The position numbers and the translations under genes are program-made. A model generated the notes under the pieces. It was not told the origin of the DNA. It made no database searches and saw only the letters and a program-made list of their open reading frames with translations. DNA of 64,000 bases, taken from Paenibacillus sp. FSL W8-0426 (GTDB lineage: Bacteria > Bacillota > Bacilli > Paenibacillales > Paenibacillaceae). The stretch covers positions 3,054,001-3,118,000 of the forward strand of contig NZ_CP150203.1 of NCBI RefSeq assembly GCF_037969725.1. Reading direction: 5' to 3'. Position 1 is the stretch's first letter; each line of letters begins with the position of its first letter. Positions 61,325 to 64,000 of this stretch are shown one piece after another.

Positions 61325-62494
61325 ATGATGCCACTGACCCCTGCAGGAATTCAAGCGATGGAGCTTCGGATGGACGTGAATGGGGAAGCGTTCGTCGTAC
61401 ATCCGACATTGTTGTGGGACGAGCAGCATGTCGTTCTCGTCGATACCGGCATTTCCGGGCAATTGGACCTGATCCGTACGATGCTGGAAAAGGAAGGGTT
61501 TGCTTTGGACAATCTGACGCATGTCATCATCACGCATCAAGACCGCGACCATATCGGCAGTCTGCCGGAAGTGGTGCAAGCCAGGGAAGGCCAGGTCGCG
61601 GTGCTGGCGCATGAGAAGGCCGTCCCTTATTTGACCGCAGCGATCCCGCTCATCAAAAGCAAGGTTTTTGCACCGTCCGTGCAGGTGCATACGGCACTTC
61701 AGGATGGCGACATTCTTCCGTTGGCCGGCGGCATTCAGGTCGTCTATACGCCGGGGCACACGCCGGATCACATGTCACTGTACCATATTCCGAGCAAAAC
61801 GCTGATCGCCGGTGACGCATTGACTTCGCAAGAAGGCAATCTTCTCTCCTTTGACCCCCAACATACGTTAGATCCATCCACCGCTTTGCAGTCGATCGCG
61901 AAATTGCTGGAGCTCGACGTGGATGCAGTGATCGCTTATCATGGCGGTGCCGTCACGAATCATGTGAAGGAACGGCTGCAAGAAATCGTACATACGACAC
62001 CCGTCATTCGACCATGTGCGGAGAGCGATGAACCTGCCATTTTCCGCATTATTAACGATGCAGCTATCGCCTATCAAGGGGTTATTCCGGAAGATCGGTA
62101 TCATGTGCCGTATATGAGCCTGGAAGAGCTGAAGCAGGAGATGAACAGTGGCGTAAACTTCTGGGGCGTCGAGCTTGGCGGACAACTTGTCGGCGTCATG
62201 GGTATCCAAGACAAAGGGGATGTGGCGTTAATCCGTCATGCTTACGTACAAACGACAAGCCGCCAGGGCGGCATTGGCACCATGCTGCTGAATCACATCG
62301 TTGGATTTACCGACAAACCGATCCTGATCGGCACATGGGAAGCGGCATCGTGGGCCATCGCGTTTTATGAGAAAAACGGCTTCGCCCTGGTTCCGCCGGA
62401 GAAAAAAGCGGAGCTGCTGCAGCGATATTGGGACGTGCCGGAAAGGCAGATTGAAACGTCGGTCGTGCTGGCATCTCCGAATGTTTTAAAGTAA
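61325..62494 (+). CDS. Metallo-beta-lactamase-fold hydrolase fused to a GNAT domain
   Basis: 389 residues. Residues 1-205: MBL fold with T-H71-Q-D73-R-D75-H76, a His-x-Asp-x-Asp-His variant of the usual H-x-H-x-D-H, plus P-G-H-T-P-D-H and G-D-A-L-T, as in YflN-like lactonase/hydrolase proteins. Residues about 210-380: GNAT acetyltransferase (V-I-R-P-C-A-E-S-D-E, R-Q-G-G-I-G-T-M-L-L as acetyl-CoA site, A-F-Y-E-K-N-G-F). The frame runs through without a stop, so it is a true fusion. Two cytosolic activities in one protein; substrate unknown. Confidence 0.88.
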   Translation: MMPLTPAGIQAMELRMDVNGEAFVVHPTLLWDEQHVVLVDTGISGQLDLIRTMLEKEGFALDNLTHVIITHQDRDHIGSLPEVVQAREGQVAVLAHEKAVPYLTAAIPLIKSKVFAPSVQVHTALQDGDILPLAGGIQVVYTPGHTPDHMSLYHIPSKTLIAGDALTSQEGNLLSFDPQHTLDPSTALQSIAKLLELDVDAVIAYHGGAVTNHVKERLQEIVHTTPVIRPCAESDEPAIFRIINDAAIAYQGVIPEDRYHVPYMSLEELKQEMNSGVNFWGVELGGQLVGVMGIQDKGDVALIRHAYVQTTSRQGGIGTMLLNHIVGFTDKPILIGTWEAASWAIAFYEKNGFALVPPEKKAELLQRYWDVPERQIETSVVLASPNVLK

Positions 62495-62586
62495 ATATGT
62501 TCATCCGTGTACGGTTTCGATTCATGGTAAAATGGAAAGGCGATTATCATCGTCAACTGAAAATATTGCTCTTGAGGAGGGGGATT

Positions 62587-62958
62587 ATGGAATTTTTTGC
62601 GGAATATTTGACGCGCATCGATCATCCGGAGCACCGTGCCCGAATGGAAGAAGTATTGAATTGGGTAAAGGAGTCTTATCCGGTCTTATCGCCCAAAATT
62701 GCATGGAATCAGCCCATGTTTACCGATCACGATACGTTTATTATCGGGTTTAGCGTGTCCAAACAGCACATCGCCGTAGCTCCCGAGAAGGTGGTCATTG
62801 AACGTTTTGCGGATGACATTACCCAAGCGGGCTACACCCATACCAAGGAACTGATTCGTATGCCGTGGAAAAATGAAGTCGATTTTGGTTTGCTTGCGAA
62901 ACTGATCGAGTTCAATATATTGGACAAGGCTGAGTGCACTACGTTTTGGAGAAAATAG
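62587..62958 (+). CDS. DUF1801 (YdhG-like) protein
   Basis: 123 residues from ATG 62587, with GAGGAGGGG upstream; the longer frame from 62497 has no site. K-I-A-W-N-Q-P-M-F, F-I-I-G-F-S-V-S-K-Q-H-I-A-V-A-P and the end A-E-C-T-T-F-W-R match YdhG-like 'iron chaperone' proteins. Likely cotranscribed with the VOC gene 47 nt downstream. Confidence 0.85.
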   Translation: MEFFAEYLTRIDHPEHRARMEEVLNWVKESYPVLSPKIAWNQPMFTDHDTFIIGFSVSKQHIAVAPEKVVIERFADDITQAGYTHTKELIRMPWKNEVDFGLLAKLIEFNILDKAECTTFWRK

Positions 62959-63005
62959 AAAGCAAGCTCGAAGCACACTACAAAAATAAAAAGGGAGATC
63001 CCGTC

Positions 63006-63410
63006 ATGGCAAAAATCGGCCCTAAAATCAAAACGTTTTTGATGTTTGAAGGTCAGGCAGAAGAGGCGATGAACTTCTACGTGAGTCTGTTCGAAGACTC
63101 TGAAATCACAAGCATTCAACGATACGGCCCGAATGAAGATGGTCCGGAAGGTTCTTTGCATCAAGCAACATTCAAGCTGGCCGGGCAAACGTTCATGTGT
63201 ATCGACAGCTACGTGAAGCATGCTTTTTCGTTTACGCCTGCCATTTCCCTGTTTGTGGAGTGTGAATCGGATGAGGAAATTGAACGCACGTTTGCCAAAT
63301 TGCTGGATGGAGGAACCGTGTACATGCCGCTTGGCGCTTATCCATTCAGTTCCAAATTCGGCTGGGTCGGAGACAAATTCGGCGTGACGTGGCAGCTTAA
63401 CCTGGCCTGA
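63006..63410 (+). CDS. VOC-superfamily protein (PhnB/YjdN-like)
   Basis: 134 residues from ATG 63006 (GGGAG 10 nt upstream). Typical VOC beta-alpha-beta-beta-beta pattern: T-F-L-M-F-E-G-Q-A-E-E-A-M-N-F-Y, F-K-L-A-G-Q-T-F-M-C-I-D-S, and F-G-W-V-G-D-K-F-G-V-T-W-Q-L. These are often annotated as 3-demethylubiquinone methyltransferases without evidence; the function is unknown. Confidence 0.88.
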   Translation: MAKIGPKIKTFLMFEGQAEEAMNFYVSLFEDSEITSIQRYGPNEDGPEGSLHQATFKLAGQTFMCIDSYVKHAFSFTPAISLFVECESDEEIERTFAKLLDGGTVYMPLGAYPFSSKFGWVGDKFGVTWQLNLA

Positions 63411-63457
63411 TCCGTTCTCTGAAAAAGCGCGTAAATCGTATGCTGAAAGCAATCATG

Positions 63458-63489
63458 ACGGAGCAAGATTGCGGACAAGCTTGCTCCGT
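63458..63489. terminator. Hairpin between VOC and GGDEF genes
   Basis: ACGGAGCAAG and CTTGCTCCGT with a 12-nt loop, between convergent genes; no strong T-run. Confidence 0.5.
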
Positions 63490-63523
63490 TCAATGTCATC
63501 GATTGCTCCGATAAGCAATGATT

Positions 63524-64000
63524 TCAGGCTTCAAGACCCACGCCTTCATAAAACTGATACTTGTTTTTGCCGCTTGATTTGGCTTGATATAATGCGGCAT
63601 CCGCATGCTCAAGCAGCGTGGACAGATCGATATTCATTTGTTCGGTATAAGGAATGATGCCAATGCTCACCGATAATTGGAATTTCTCCTTATCCCTGAG
63701 ACTGTCCCAGGAGGATAACCGGCCCAGAATCAACTCTGCCTGCTTCACAATCTGATGCTGATCCGACAAATGATGATAATAAACCACGAATTCATCCCCG
63801 CCAAGCCGAACGACAAACCCGTCATTGTGCAGCATCAGCTCTTCCAAACGAAGGGACACTTCCTTCAATACCAAATCTCCCGCATGATGGCCGAACAAGT
63901 CGTTTACATTCTTGAAGCCATCCAGATCAAGGAACAACAAAGCTCCATATGCTGTTGGATGTTCATCAAAGTATTTATGCAGGAACTGTCTGTTGTAAGC
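63524..64000 (-). CDS. GGDEF diguanylate cyclase domain, 5' end outside the window
   Basis: The frame is open to the window end, giving the C-terminal 159 residues. Y-N-R-Q-F-L-H-K-Y-F, L-L-F-L-D-L-D-G-F-K-N-V-N-D, G-H-H-A-G-D and R-L-G-G-D-E-F-V-V-Y are intact, so cyclic di-GMP synthesis is likely. The residues before G-G-D-E-F (L-H-N-D) do not form the R-x-x-D inhibitory site. Sensor domains, if any, lie outside the window. Confidence 0.93.
   Translation of the reverse strand, partial: AYNRQFLHKYFDEHPTAYGALLFLDLDGFKNVNDLFGHHAGDLVLKEVSLRLEELMLHNDGFVVRLGGDEFVVYYHHLSDQHQIVKQAELILGRLSSWDSLRDKEKFQLSVSIGIIPYTEQMNIDLSTLLEHADAALYQAKSSGKNKYQFYEGVGLEA

Overview
The window reads as chromosomal DNA of a Paenibacillus-like, endospore-forming Gram-positive bacterium. 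The pointers are strong AGGAGG-type ribosome sites with frequent GTG and TTG starts, an S-layer-homology (SLH) protein, CotH and bacillithiol genes, YesM/YesN-type two-component systems beside a CUT1 sugar ABC transporter, a secreted pectate lyase and GH95-type glycosidase, and gene sets whose order matches Bacillus subtilis (ytbD-ytbE/ytcD, ydfH-ydfI-ydfJ, yojF-bshB2). Base composition looks close to half G+C throughout. I saw no rRNA, tRNA, CRISPR array, phage module or intact insertion sequence.

Layout. 0-9 kb: the 3' part of a GH95-like glycosidase, a tautomerase, an ArsR-rhodanese regulator with an MFS transporter, yojF-bshB2 (bacillithiol), and a divergent unit of LysR versus ankyrin lipoprotein plus NCS2 purine/pyrimidine permease. 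9-16 kb: a two-component system followed by an SLH protein, then the ytbD-ytbE operon with its divergent HxlR regulator. 16-25 kb: DUF817 protein, metE, a short-chain dehydrogenase, DUF1801, WYL regulator, DinB, and a CotH lipoprotein. 25-33 kb: a CUT1 sugar ABC transporter (no ATPase gene) divergent from yesM/yesN-type genes, a DUF6366 protein, and a secreted protein made largely of six 16-residue repeats. 33-39 kb: ilvB-ilvH divergent from a STAND/LuxR regulator, then a chromate-transporter-type protein. 39-47 kb: an ECF sigma factor with its DUF4179 partner, ydfHI-ydfJ, and a GT2 glycosyltransferase. 47-58 kb: pcp, a pectate lyase, a fused amino-acid ABC receptor/permease with its ATPase, a TetR-MMPL operon, LysE and APC transporters, and a YqcI/YcgG protein. 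58-64 kb: a MocR/PdxR regulator with pdxS, a metallo-hydrolase/acetyltransferase fusion, DUF1801, a VOC protein, and a partial GGDEF protein.

Most units are small operons with their own regulator and intrinsic terminators. Several candidate operators can be read directly: GTAC palindromes upstream of ytcD, a 12-mer tandem repeat upstream of ydfJ, tandem TTGC-N7-GCAA sites on the TetR-MMPL promoter, a palindrome over the ArsR -10, and TGGYCCTA boxes upstream of pdxS.

The most unusual structure is a family of seven intergenic repeats (about 40-230 bp) at 16.7, 25.1, 37.8, 39.6, 42.1, 46.5 and 49.5 kb. They share conserved blocks and short inverted ends (AAACCGC / GCGGTTT), have a modular or missing centre, and internal arms that could fold into a long hairpin. 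One copy has different ends around the same centre. They look like a non-autonomous mobile or structured-RNA repeat family that I cannot name.
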